Below are positions 48,939 through 59,000 of a stretch of DNA of 64,000 bases, piece after piece. Origin of the DNA: an uncultured Planctomycetaceae bacterium. GTDB lineage: Bacteria; Planctomycetota; Planctomycetia; Planctomycetales; Planctomycetaceae. Under the pieces are notes generated by a model that saw only the letters and a list, made by a program, of their open reading frames with translations, was not told where the DNA came from and searched no databases. Every line of letters begins with the position of its first letter. Within the stretch, counting starts at the first letter, position 1. Location: contig CALSLT010000037.1 of NCBI GenBank assembly GCA_943787265.1, positions 62,001 through 126,000 of the forward strand, read 5' to 3'. Both the position numbers and the translations under genes were made by a program.

Positions 48939-49061
48939 GAAGGGGCTCGTTGTCTGACGTTTTACTTGGCGACGCCGACTTAACGTTGTTTTGAGTGCGA
49001 ATCGCAACGCTTCAATCCCTACACCGTCCGCTGATTTCGTTTGTTCTAAAGAGTCACAACT

Positions 49062-49904
49062 GTGAGTCGAAAAATTCACATCGGCATTTCAACTTGCCCG
49101 AACGACACTTTTACGTTTCATGGCCTGATGACGCGTCGCGTCGATTGGCGCGGGCTCGAATTTGAACTCGAGCTGATCGATATTCAACAGTTGAACGATC
49201 GCCTGTTTCAGGGCGATTTCGACGCGGCCAAAACCAGCTTCCACGCGGCTTTGTTGCTGGCGGACGAGACCGTCGTGCTGCCGAGCGGCTCAGCTTTGGG
49301 ATTTGGGGTCGGGCCACTGTTGCTCTCGTCGGAGCCCGGCCAGACTCCGACCGATGACAAGCAGCTAACGCTCTGCCCAGGAAAACATACGACGGCGTCG
49401 CTGCTGAACTCGTTGTTCTATTCAGCGACGACGCGAGTTGAGCATGTCGTATTCTCACAGATCATGCCGCGACTCCAGCAGAAGGAAGCCGATTTCGGCG
49501 TCTGCATCCACGAAGGACGGTTCACGTGGGAGCAGCAGGGGTTGGGACTGGTCGAAGACCTGGGCACTCGCTGGGAAACTGAGACCGACTGCCCTTTACC
49601 GTTGGGCGGAATAGTTGCTCGACGGAGCCTGACTGACGAAGTCATTGCGAAGGTGCAGGATGTAATTCGCGACTCACTGGAATTTGCACTGGCCGACCGC
49701 GACGCTGCGTTGCCCACGATGAGGAAGTACGCTCAGGAGTTCGACGATGAGGTGCTGATGAAACATGTCGATCTCTACGTTAACGACTGGACGACTGAGC
49801 TGGGGACAACGGGCAACAACGCTCTGCAGCAGCTTTCGAAGCGTGCTCAATCGATCGGGTTGGTAACTGAGTCTCAGTCCTCAATCGAAGTGTTTAGTGG
49901 ATGA
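49062..49904 (+). CDS. mqnD: 1,4-dihydroxy-6-naphthoate synthase
   Basis: A 280-residue periplasmic-binding-protein-fold enzyme that converts cyclic de-hypoxanthine futalosine to 1,4-dihydroxy-6-naphthoate in menaquinone synthesis. The N-terminal IGISTCPNDTFTFHGLM and LQGDFDAAKTSFHA-like text (LFQGDFDAAKTSFHAAL), then GSALGFGVGPLLLS, TTASLLNSLFY, DFGVCIHEGRFTW (with the catalytic His) and CPLPLGGIVARR are all typical of MqnD. The start is GTG 49062; no in-frame ATG gives a complete N-terminus. Together with mqnB it shows that the organism makes menaquinone by the futalosine route; mqnA and mqnC are not in this window. Confidence 0.92.
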   Translation: MSRKIHIGISTCPNDTFTFHGLMTRRVDWRGLEFELELIDIQQLNDRLFQGDFDAAKTSFHAALLLADETVVLPSGSALGFGVGPLLLSSEPGQTPTDDKQLTLCPGKHTTASLLNSLFYSATTRVEHVVFSQIMPRLQQKEADFGVCIHEGRFTWEQQGLGLVEDLGTRWETETDCPLPLGGIVARRSLTDEVIAKVQDVIRDSLEFALADRDAALPTMRKYAQEFDDEVLMKHVDLYVNDWTTELGTTGNNALQQLSKRAQSIGLVTESQSSIEVFSG

Positions 49905-50010
49905 GATACCTGACTGTCTGAAACCCTCAGCCAGTCGACCGTTCCTGTAACATGGGGCGTTTTGAAGTTACCTGGTGACAGTAAACGTGCTCTTGTGAAA
50001 CTCGTAAAGG

Positions 50011-52689
50011 ATGGCAGCAATGCACCGACCCATCGTCACTCGATTTATGCTGGCAGGTCTTCTCTTAGCCTTTGTCGACGGCGAGAGTCGTGCGGGTGAT
50101 AGCTGGCCGCAGCTTCTGGGCAATGCCCAGCGGTCGGGGAATGTAGCGGACGAGGTTCTGCCTGAGTCGCTCGGTCTGGCCGGAACTGTCGCACTGTCGG
50201 ATGGGATTTATGCCTCGCCGGTCGTGAGCGATGGCACGGCGTACGTGATCGATGGTTCAGGGATCGTCTTTGCAATCGATATCGAGACGTTAGAGGTCCG
50301 ATGGAAGTTTGCGACCGAGGGCGGACCAGGTAACTGCAATAACGTCGCCGCTCCGGCAGTGGTAGGACCGTTTCTGCATGTCGGAACAACGGCCGGCTAT
50401 TACTACGTGTTGGATCGAGAGGACGGATCCGTCGTCAAACGGCTCGACTTTGAGGAGCCAGTTTTCTCCGCTCCGTCCGTCGGGAACGATCGAGTCTACG
50501 TCGCGACGCTGGGAGCTCAGATATTTGCCCTGAAACCAGACGGGACCGTCGTCTGGACATGGGACTTTGTCAAAGAGGTTGTCGACTTTCACGGAAACCG
50601 CTGGAGCGGTTCGGACTGGCTGGCTCATCGTGGTGACCGAGTCACGTGGCGGGACCACTTTGTGTGCTCTCGCGACATCTGCGTGGTGGGCAATGTCGTC
50701 GTGATGCCGGCTGGCGGGCGAACGGTGTTTGTCGAGGATGCCGGTGATGCTCCCAAACTTCGTAACGTCGGCGTGATTCCAAAGTACGCCGGTTCAGAGT
50801 ACCCCGCGACGTTTGGGCAAAGCGCCGACGAGGAGGGGAACGTTTACGTCCAGTGGCACCGTCGTGACAACGCGGGGCGTGTCGAAAAGCTTCGACTGAG
50901 CGGTGACGAGCTGCAGACCGATTTTGTGAAGGGCACGGAAACGTCGATCCGCATTCCTGGTCTACTGAGCTTTTCGCCCGTGAGTATTCGCGGGGATGAC
51001 GTATTTCGTGTTCGCCCGGAACAGGGCAAAGGACTGATCCGACATTCTGCGGGTGAGGACGAGCCGCAAGTTCTCTGCCCGGCTCCTTCGATCTGCCCTC
51101 CGGTTTTGACAAAGAATCACGCAGTCTATGGCGGGCTGGACGGAAACCTTTACGTGGTACCGCTCGGCGAGGGCAAGACACGCTCGCTGGCGACAGGTTT
51201 CGGAGCACCGATCAGTGCTCCGGTTGCCATCGCTGACGGGCGAGTTCTGGTTGGCTCGGAGGATGGTCATCTATACGTCTTCCAAAAAGACGGTAATGCA
51301 AAGCCGCCAGCGAAAGACCTTGAACTTTGGAAAATCCGAAGCCGACTGACCGGCCCGCTGGCCGACGGCAAGTACAACTGGTACACGAACTACGGCGACT
51401 TCGGCGGCACAAATGCCAACGATCAGGGACTGACCACGCCGCTCAGAATGCGGTGGGCTCGGCGTCTGGAAGGAACGGTCAAACACCTTCCCGTTTGCGG
51501 CGGCGGGCGGCTCTATACGCACACGGCCGAGGGCCAGATCATCGCCGTCGAGCAGGATACGGGGCGTATTCTGTGGCGACGATATTGGCCCGACGTTTAC
51601 CTGTCATTTACCTCGCCGCTTTATCTGAACGAGAAGTTGCTGATCCCGCAGGCCGGCATTCGACAGTCTCGAATGCGATGCCTCGACGCGGCAACGGGCG
51701 AGTTGCTTTGGGAAGCCCCATTCACAGGCTCGCCCAGTTGGAGTCGCCAGTTTCCTCCAGTCGCACACGGGAACATCGCGATTTACGCATCCGGATCAGG
51801 GGAGTACGCCGCTCAAGGGTCAGAGAAGCCGTTTACGTTTGGCGGGACACCGGCGGACTTTGGCGGTCGTGAAGTCATGAGTTTTATCTACTCGAACGAC
51901 AACCCGTTCTACCCGAAGGACCACCGACCGCGGCTCTGGGCTTGGGATCTCGACACCGGCAAGGTTGTCTGGCAGAAAGATTTTTCCGAGTACGGTCGAG
52001 GTGGGAACGACTGTGGCATCTGCATGCTCGACGGGAAGTTGTACTACTCAACATTCTTCGGGTACGCGTCGAGCCAACGCAAACGTCGAGGGCTCCCTGA
52101 AGAAAACAACGGTTTGACCGCGTGTCTCGATCCTGAAACCGGAGACGTCAATTGGCTGACGACGAAGTATTATCTCACTTCTAAGTGCACCCTCAGTTCT
52201 CGTGACGGACGAATCTACATCGGCGGCTACAACCGGGCGAAGGAAGGCACGGACGAGCGATTTGTCTGGTGCCTGAATGCGAAAGATGGCTCGCTCGTTT
52301 GGCAGTCCGATGCCGTAACATCCGCATTGAACGTGGTCACCGTCGGAGAGCGATTTATCTTCTCCAATGCGCTGCGTGGCAAAGGAAACGTCTTTGACCG
52401 GGCATCCGGGAAGGTCGTTAGCAGCATTGGCCATAACTACGCATGCTGTCGTTTCACACTTTCCGAACCGTTCGTCCTCGGCGCGAACATGGACATGATT
52501 GACCTGTCGAAGGACGGCGAACTTGTTTCGACGGGGCCAGCGATTGATTCTCGCGAATGCCTGGGTGCAGTCGTGTCGAACGGCCGGATCTTTTACACAT
52601 CTCAGGCCAGCGGGTTCGTCGTTTCGCAGACGTTCGGCGAGGCATCGAAAACCCTTCCAGCCGTCTGGGAACGGCCACTTTCAAGGTGA
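50011..52689 (+). CDS. Exported PQQ-type beta-propeller protein
   Basis: An 892-residue protein with a signal peptide (RFMLAGLLLAFVDGESRAG) and many PQQ/BamB-like blades: GTAYVIDGSGIVFAIDIETLEVRWKF, VYVATLGAQIFALKPDGTVVWTWD, GRVLVGSEDGHLYVF, GRLYTHTAEGQIIAVEQDTGRILW, GELLWEAP, LWAWDLDTGKVVWQKDFS and LVWQSDAVTSALN. The blades fall into two groups separated by a linker around residue 440, suggesting two propellers. No haem motif or clear PQQ-dehydrogenase catalytic signature was seen, so it may bind proteins or polysaccharide rather than oxidise alcohols. It ends 14 bp before a long hairpin and the symporter gene. Confidence 0.82.
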   Translation: MAAMHRPIVTRFMLAGLLLAFVDGESRAGDSWPQLLGNAQRSGNVADEVLPESLGLAGTVALSDGIYASPVVSDGTAYVIDGSGIVFAIDIETLEVRWKFATEGGPGNCNNVAAPAVVGPFLHVGTTAGYYYVLDREDGSVVKRLDFEEPVFSAPSVGNDRVYVATLGAQIFALKPDGTVVWTWDFVKEVVDFHGNRWSGSDWLAHRGDRVTWRDHFVCSRDICVVGNVVVMPAGGRTVFVEDAGDAPKLRNVGVIPKYAGSEYPATFGQSADEEGNVYVQWHRRDNAGRVEKLRLSGDELQTDFVKGTETSIRIPGLLSFSPVSIRGDDVFRVRPEQGKGLIRHSAGEDEPQVLCPAPSICPPVLTKNHAVYGGLDGNLYVVPLGEGKTRSLATGFGAPISAPVAIADGRVLVGSEDGHLYVFQKDGNAKPPAKDLELWKIRSRLTGPLADGKYNWYTNYGDFGGTNANDQGLTTPLRMRWARRLEGTVKHLPVCGGGRLYTHTAEGQIIAVEQDTGRILWRRYWPDVYLSFTSPLYLNEKLLIPQAGIRQSRMRCLDAATGELLWEAPFTGSPSWSRQFPPVAHGNIAIYASGSGEYAAQGSEKPFTFGGTPADFGGREVMSFIYSNDNPFYPKDHRPRLWAWDLDTGKVVWQKDFSEYGRGGNDCGICMLDGKLYYSTFFGYASSQRKRRGLPEENNGLTACLDPETGDVNWLTTKYYLTSKCTLSSRDGRIYIGGYNRAKEGTDERFVWCLNAKDGSLVWQSDAVTSALNVVTVGERFIFSNALRGKGNVFDRASGKVVSSIGHNYACCRFTLSEPFVLGANMDMIDLSKDGELVSTGPAIDSRECLGAVVSNGRIFYTSQASGFVVSQTFGEASKTLPAVWERPLSR

Positions 52690-52702
52690 TTTCTAGGAAC
52701 CA

Positions 52703-52765
52703 CTAATGGACACGAATAAACACTAATTTTCATCTTGGGGATTCGTGTTTATTCGTGTCCGTTAG
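52703..52765. repeat. 21-bp-stem hairpin between the propeller and symporter genes
   Basis: The 21 bases at 52703-52723 (starting CTAATGGACACG, ending ATAAACAC) pair with 52745-52765 with a single A/G difference, around a 21-base loop. No T-run follows on either strand. The stem is far longer than an ordinary terminator needs. It looks like a dispersed palindromic repeat, and it could still stop transcription between the two genes. Confidence 0.7.
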
Positions 52766-52823
52766 TCGTTCTTGCGAGGCCGATTTACGAATTCTGTTGT
52801 TGAATCCAGAACCGGAAGACTGA

Positions 52824-54539
52824 ATGGGACTGTCAACTGCTGACTGGATTGCACTCGGCGGCTACTTGCTTGGCGTCACTCTGCTCGGAATCTGGGCCAG
52901 TCGCAAGGTGACGGGCATGGCTGACTTCGTCATGCCTCGTCGCTTTGGGAAACTCATGATGCTGATGCATGGGTTCGGGACGAGCACACATTCTGATCAG
53001 GCGGTGACGGTCGCCTCGAAGTGCTACACCAGCGGCCTGTCCGGCATCTGGTATCAGTGGATGTGGCTGTTCGCGACGCCGTTCTTCTGGTTGATCGCAC
53101 CGATGATGCGACGGTTTCGGGCATTGACAACGGCAGACGTTTTTGCGGCGAGATACGCACCGTCAGTCGCGATTCTATTCTGCGTGTTTGGGCTCGCGAA
53201 GTTTGTCGTCACGATCGGCAACATGCTCAAAGGTTCGGGAGCGGTTGTTGAAGCCTGCACGGGCTCGGCGATCTCAGCCGAAGCGGCCATCGTTGTGATG
53301 ACTGTTCTGTTCGTTGTCTACGGGCTGGCTGGTGGTTTGAGAGCGGCCATTATCACCGACTTCGTCCAGGGAATTCTCACGCTGCTGTTTTCGTTCCTGC
53401 TGCTGCCTGTCGTGATGAACGCGGTTGGCGGCTTACCAGGGATGCGAACAGCCTTCGCAGACCTCTCGCCTGATCGAGACATGCTTTCGCTCGTCACGCC
53501 CGGTGACATCGGCGTTTTCTACATCGGGATGATCGCGATCAACGCACTGCTGAGTGTCACCGTGCAGCCTCACAACATGGGCACCTGCGCCGCTGGCCGG
53601 ACAGAAATTGAAGGTGCCGTCGGCTTCATGGGCGGCACGTTTCTGAAACGAATCTGCACTGTGGCGTGGTGTCTGACAGGCTTAGCGGCGTTTGCATTGT
53701 ACAAAGGGGCCGCGGACGTAGAGCCTGACAAAGTCTACGGCCTGATGGCTGCCGAGTTCCTTCCGCAATTGTTGCCAGGATTACTCGGACTGTTTCTGGC
53801 AGGATTGCTGGCGACGGTCATGGGTTCGTGCGATTCGTTCATGATCTCCGCATCCGGGCTTGTCACGGAGAATCTTTATCGGCCGGTCTTTCCCGGTCGA
53901 TCTGAGACTCACTATCTGTGGGTGGCGCGAGCGTCCGGGCTGGCGGTGGTGCTCGTGGCCATCGGCTACGCGTTCTGGCTGAGCGGCGTCATCGAAGGAC
54001 TGGAAATTCTCTGGAAGCTCAACGCCGTGATGGCACCCGCATTCTGGCTGGGAGTCTTCTGGCGGGGGGCCACAACCTCCGGCGCGTGGGCAGCCACCAT
54101 GCTGACTGCAGGGACCTGGTGGCTGACGAATCTTTCGTCGACTGCGGTGGCGCTGGCGTCTTCTACAACCATGAAGTCATGGGGAATCGTGATCAGCAAG
54201 AATGACACGTGGGTGATTTCGACGCCCTGGCAGATGCTAGCGTACCTGACAGCAGGGTTTGCTGGCGGAGTTGTCGTCAGCCTGCTGACGACGAAGAACG
54301 ATCCTGTGAAGCTCGATCGATTCTACGAACTGCTGCGGACTCCGGTCCAACCGGACGAGAAGATCGAGGCGCCGTGTACGCTTCCGGCTGGAGTGACTCC
54401 GTCGCCACGTCGGGTGTTTTTCCCGTCAACCAGCCTCGAACTGCCGATTCCGTCGAGACTCGCGGTGTCTGGCTTCGTGGTCGGATGGTTGCTCGTTTTT
54501 GCTATCATCGGTGGAGTCTGGCTACTTATCGCGTCGTGA
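52824..54539 (+). CDS. Sodium:solute symporter (SSS/SLC5 family)
   Basis: A 571-residue inner-membrane Na+-coupled transporter with about 13 hydrophobic segments. Start ATG 52824 is followed at once by the first helix (WIALGGYLLGVTLLGIWAS). Family features: the F-V-M-P-R-R-F-G segment and GFGTSTHSDQAVTVAS after helix 1, YGLAGGLRAAIITDFVQG (the usual G-G-x-x-A-x-x-x-T-D-x-x-Q motif), SVTVQPHNMGTCAAGRTE, LFLAGLLATVMGSCDSFMISAS and the C-terminal AFWLGVFWRGATTSGAW. Solute unknown; sugars, amino acids or small organic acids are all transported by this family. The adjacent cytoplasmic sulfatase and hydantoinase suggest the imported compound may be sulfated or contain a cyclic amide. Confidence 0.9.
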   Translation: MGLSTADWIALGGYLLGVTLLGIWASRKVTGMADFVMPRRFGKLMMLMHGFGTSTHSDQAVTVASKCYTSGLSGIWYQWMWLFATPFFWLIAPMMRRFRALTTADVFAARYAPSVAILFCVFGLAKFVVTIGNMLKGSGAVVEACTGSAISAEAAIVVMTVLFVVYGLAGGLRAAIITDFVQGILTLLFSFLLLPVVMNAVGGLPGMRTAFADLSPDRDMLSLVTPGDIGVFYIGMIAINALLSVTVQPHNMGTCAAGRTEIEGAVGFMGGTFLKRICTVAWCLTGLAAFALYKGAADVEPDKVYGLMAAEFLPQLLPGLLGLFLAGLLATVMGSCDSFMISASGLVTENLYRPVFPGRSETHYLWVARASGLAVVLVAIGYAFWLSGVIEGLEILWKLNAVMAPAFWLGVFWRGATTSGAWAATMLTAGTWWLTNLSSTAVALASSTTMKSWGIVISKNDTWVISTPWQMLAYLTAGFAGGVVVSLLTTKNDPVKLDRFYELLRTPVQPDEKIEAPCTLPAGVTPSPRRVFFPSTSLELPIPSRLAVSGFVVGWLLVFAIIGGVWLLIAS

Positions 54540-54594
54540 TCGTTCACGGTCCAAACAAAGTCGGACTCAAGCGACTTGAACATGCGGAAGAAAC

Positions 54595-56037
54595 ATGCAA
54601 CGACCGAACATCCTTCTTGTAATCGCGGACGGAATGCAGTCGGACACGGTCCTGCCCGCACACCCGTGTCTCACTCCAAATCTGGAAGCACTGGCAAGTC
54701 GCGGAGTGCGTTTTCGGAACGCCCACACCACGTGCCCAACGTGCTCTCCGGCTCGAGCCAGTCTGATGACCGGGCAATTGCCTCACACTCACGGAGTTCT
54801 GGAAGTTGAGCACGGTCGCGACGACGACCAATGTGTACTGCGGACCGAGTACCGGCACTTCGCGCAGAATCTGTCTGACGTCGGATACCGCACGGGCTAC
54901 TTCGGGAAGTGGCACATCGAACGATCACAGGACGTGGCTCAATTCGGTTGGCAGGACAGCGTCGTGAAGGGAGCAGCCCATGTTAAGAACCTTGGTCGAG
55001 GGCAGGCGGGGCCACCGACGTTCAAACTGGATGAGTCATTGACCGGTTACGTCGAAGGCCCGCGTGGCTACAAAAAGGTCCTTCATTGGGGAGTCACCGA
55101 CACGCCGCTCGATGATCGGTACCCCGGCTTGACCGTCGCCGATGCAGAACAATTTCTGAGTGAACGTCTGGTTGAGCCCTACCCGTGGTGTTGCTGCGTC
55201 AGCTTTTCTGAGCCGAACGAAGCATTGGTAGCCGGTCGCGAAGCGTTCGATAAGTACGATCCTGCGAAGCTTCCGCTGCCGGAAAACTTCTTCGACGATC
55301 TGTCGGATCGGCCCAACATTTATCAACGTGAGCAGCAGATTGGCCGCCCCATTTCAGAAGAACACTGGAGGAACGCGCGAGCCTGCTATCTTGCTCGGAT
55401 TACGGAAATCGACCAGATGGTCGGACAGTTGACTGGTCAATTGGAAGAAGCCGGACAGCTCGACAATACGATTGTTATCTTTCTCGCCGATCACGGACGC
55501 TTCGTCGGTGCGCACGGTTTCGATGCACATAACTTCGGACCTTTCGAGGAGATCTACCGAGTCCCTCTCATCATGGCTGGGCCGGACATCGATTCAGACG
55601 TTGAATGTCGTGCTCAAATCAGCATCGCGGATGTCGGCACCACGATCTGCAGCATCGGCCAGGCGGAGTCGATTGAAACGCCAGACTCGCGTTGCTTTGC
55701 GTCTTTGCTGACGAATCCCGACGCCGTGTCGGAAGAGTTTCAAACGGGGTATGCAGAATATCATGGAACACGGTTTCCATTGATGCAGCGAATCGTTTGG
55801 CAGGGTGACTGGAAGTTCGTGTTCAACGGTTTTGACTTTGACGAGTTGTACAATCTCGCCGAAGACCCGTTCGAAATGACGAATCTGGCTACGAGACCTG
55901 AACAGCAAGGCCGCGTCGAGGCGATGATGTCCGAAGTCTGGCGGCGAGTTCGAGACACCAACGACCGCGCGATTCTGGAATCGCATTATTTCTCGATGCG
56001 TCTGGCGTGTGTCGGCCCCGACGTGGCCGAGTCATGA
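54595..56037 (+). CDS. Sulfatase without a signal peptide
   Basis: A 480-residue S1-type sulfatase that starts directly with the catalytic strand (MQRPNILLVIADGMQSD), so it appears cytoplasmic, unlike the secreted enzyme at 27.4 kb. The formylglycine motif is CSPARASLMTGQ with Cys50. Other active-site text: GYFGKWHIERSQ, the metal motif IVIFLADHGRFVGAHG, and LYNLAEDPFEMTNLA near the end. It follows the symporter by 55 bp and precedes the hydantoinase by 58 bp on the same strand, suggesting one operon. The substrate could be a small imported sulfate ester; a phosphonate or phosphate ester hydrolase of the same superfamily is an alternative. Confidence 0.86.
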   Translation: MQRPNILLVIADGMQSDTVLPAHPCLTPNLEALASRGVRFRNAHTTCPTCSPARASLMTGQLPHTHGVLEVEHGRDDDQCVLRTEYRHFAQNLSDVGYRTGYFGKWHIERSQDVAQFGWQDSVVKGAAHVKNLGRGQAGPPTFKLDESLTGYVEGPRGYKKVLHWGVTDTPLDDRYPGLTVADAEQFLSERLVEPYPWCCCVSFSEPNEALVAGREAFDKYDPAKLPLPENFFDDLSDRPNIYQREQQIGRPISEEHWRNARACYLARITEIDQMVGQLTGQLEEAGQLDNTIVIFLADHGRFVGAHGFDAHNFGPFEEIYRVPLIMAGPDIDSDVECRAQISIADVGTTICSIGQAESIETPDSRCFASLLTNPDAVSEEFQTGYAEYHGTRFPLMQRIVWQGDWKFVFNGFDFDELYNLAEDPFEMTNLATRPEQQGRVEAMMSEVWRRVRDTNDRAILESHYFSMRLACVGPDVAES

Positions 56038-56095
56038 TGTTTTCGCGTTGGCAGCTTGCGAGAATCAAAACACGAGATGGACTGGATGAAAATGG

Positions 56096-59000
56096 ATGGC
56101 TGCTGAGTGGGAATTCTGGATCGACGTTGGTGGTACTTTTACCGACTGCATTTACCGCCGGCCTGACAACTCGGTGTCGACGCTGAAAGTTCTCAGCTCC
56201 GGCATCACAAAGGGGCAGGTCGAAGAAATTTCGGGGACCGACCGAATCGTTGACGCTGGCCGAGTCAGTGATCCCGACGGTTTCTGGGCGGGATATACGA
56301 TCCGATTCCTGAGCGAATCTGGCCATACGATTCACACAGCCCGCGTCCGCAAGTCGCAAGACACCAATGGTCTGTTGGGAGTCGAGCAACTTCTACCGCC
56401 ACACATCACGCCGGGCACTCGGTACGAACTGGATGCAGGCGAGGAAGCTCCAATTCTTGCTATCCGCCGTGCGATGAGTCTTTCAATTGAGGAATCAGTT
56501 CCTCGCGTGTCGGTCCGACTGGGGACGACGCGTGGCACAAATGCGCTGCTGACTCGATCCGGTGCTCGGACGGCTTTTATTACCACTAAAGGATTTCGCG
56601 ACGTCCTGCTAATCGGGAACCAGGACCGACCACGGTTGTTTGATCTGGCGATTCAGAAACCTGAGCCCTTGTTCGAACAGACTGTCGAGATTGATGAACG
56701 GCTGGACTCCGCCGGTGGCGTTCTCAAAACGCTGGTCAAGGACGACGTTCGGGCCAGTCTGAATAAACTTCGTGAGACCGGCGTTGAATCAATCGCGATT
56801 TGTCTGTTGCACGCTTTTGCGAACGATGAGCATGAGAAGGTTGTCGAGAGGATCGCTCGCGAAACTGGTTTCACCGAGATCAGCACATCGAGTCGTTTGT
56901 CCCCACTCATTCGAATCGTCTCACGAGGTGATACGACGGTCGCAGACGCGTACCTGAATCCGATCCTGCGTGACTATGTGGAGCGACTGCGAAGCTCTCT
57001 CGGCGACAGCACGCTGAGAATGATGACTTCGGCGGGAGGCCTCGTTGACGCCGATCAGTTCGTCGGGAAAGACAGCATTTTGTCTGGGCCGGCCGGCGGC
57101 GTGATCGGCTTTTCAAGGGTGGCCCGTCAGGCCGGATTTGCGAAGTCACTCGGCTTTGACATGGGCGGGACGAGCACCGACGTCTCACGGTTTGATGGCC
57201 GGTACGAACTGGAATTCGAGACTCAGAAAGCGGGCGTTCGCATTGTCGCTCCGATGCTCGCAATCGAGACGGTGGCTGCTGGCGGCGGCAGCGTCTGCGG
57301 ATTCGACGGTGTCCGATTGTTTGTCGGCCCCCAGAGTGCCGGTGCGGACCCAGGCCCCGCCTGTTATGGCCGAGGTGGACCGCTGACGGTCACCGATATC
57401 AACGTGTTTCTCGGGCGAGTTCAGCCGCAGCATTTTCCGTTTCCGCTGGACGTGGCCGCTGTCGAATCGCGGCTTACGCAATTGTGTGGTGAAATTGCCG
57501 AGTCACCTCTCGGCACAAGATATGAGCAGATCGAACTGGCGGAAGGATTTCGAAAGATCGCCAACGCCAACATGGTGCGAGCACTGCGGCGAATTTCCGT
57601 GGCGAAGGGCTACGATCCTGCTGAGTACGCTCTGGTCAGCTTTGGTGGAGCGGGCTCTCAACACGCCTGCGCGATGGCTCGCGAGTTGGGCATCAAGGAC
57701 GTGCTCATCCATCCCTTCGCTGGGATTCTCAGCGCCTACGGAATCGGACTGGCCGACGTTCGGCGGTTCTCGGAGCGCTCTATCCTGACAACGTGGCACG
57801 GAAATGAATTGCCAGAATCGGTGGGCAATTGCTTCAAGGGACTGGCAGGTGAAGCTCGGCGAGAAGTCGAAGCGGAAGGGATTCCGCAGGAACGAATCGG
57901 AGCACCACAAAGAAGTCTCGACTTGCGGTACCAGGGTGTCGAATCGTCGATCAACGTTGCGGAGCCGGCCGATGGAGACTGGCGAACCGCCTATGAGTCG
58001 CAGCATCAGGCTCGCTACGGCTATTGCCACTCCGGACGTGATCTGGAGATTGTGGCTGCCCGCGTCGAGGTAGTCGGCTCGATGCCGGAACCACCGGACG
58101 ATGCACAGGCGCTTGTCGAACGTGTGCCAGATCCAGCAGAACATGCGATCGTGCACTTTGAAGGCCAGCCGGTTGAGACACCGGTATTCACAAGGGACCA
58201 GCTTCAGCCAGGGGATCATTTCGAAGGTCCGGCGATCGTTTGCGAACCGACGTCGACTGTCGTCATTGAACCGGGATTCGCGGCGAAGATCCTCAGTCGT
58301 GGCGAGATCGTGATCTCGGACAGCGGCGGATCTGTCGTGAAGTCGAGCGACGTCACAGGTCAGGCCGCCGGATACCGGTCCGAAGACGTCGACCCCGTGA
58401 CACTTGAAATTTTCAACAACCTCTTCGCAGCAATCGCCGAGCAGATGGGCGTCACACTGCAGATGACGTCGTTCTCGACAAACGTCAAAGAGCGTCTCGA
58501 CTTCAGTTGTGCGATCTTCACGCCGACCGGTGATCTGGTAGTGAACGCTCCGCACATTCCCGTTCATCTTGGGGCGATGAGTGAAACGGTCAAGTGGCTG
58601 CTCGCCGATGTGACCGACCTTGCCTCCGGCGACGTCTACGTCACCAACGATCCGTTCCGAGGCGGTTCTCACTTGCCGGATGTCACAGTTATCACGCCGG
58701 TGCACGATGAGAAGACTGGCGATTTAATTTTCCTGACCGCCAGCCGTGCCCACCATTCGGAAATCGGTGGGGTCGTGCCGGGCAGTATGCCGCCATTCTC
58801 GAAGTCGCTCGCTGACGAGGGCGTTCTCATTCGGTGCTTCAAGCTCGTTGACGGTGGCATTTCCCGGGAAGATGAACTGAGAGAGTTGCTCTCGTCAGGC
58901 GAATGGCCAAGTCGGTCAGTCGACAACAACATCTCAGATGTGTCGGCACAGGTTGCCGCGAACGGTTCGGGAGTCCGACAACTGAAAGAGCTGGTTGATC

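Noticed and set aside
57503..58705. 400-codon open frame on the minus strand
   Set aside because: It lies wholly inside the hydantoinase gene, in the opposite direction, and its text has no domain likeness; it is a shadow of a GC-rich gene.
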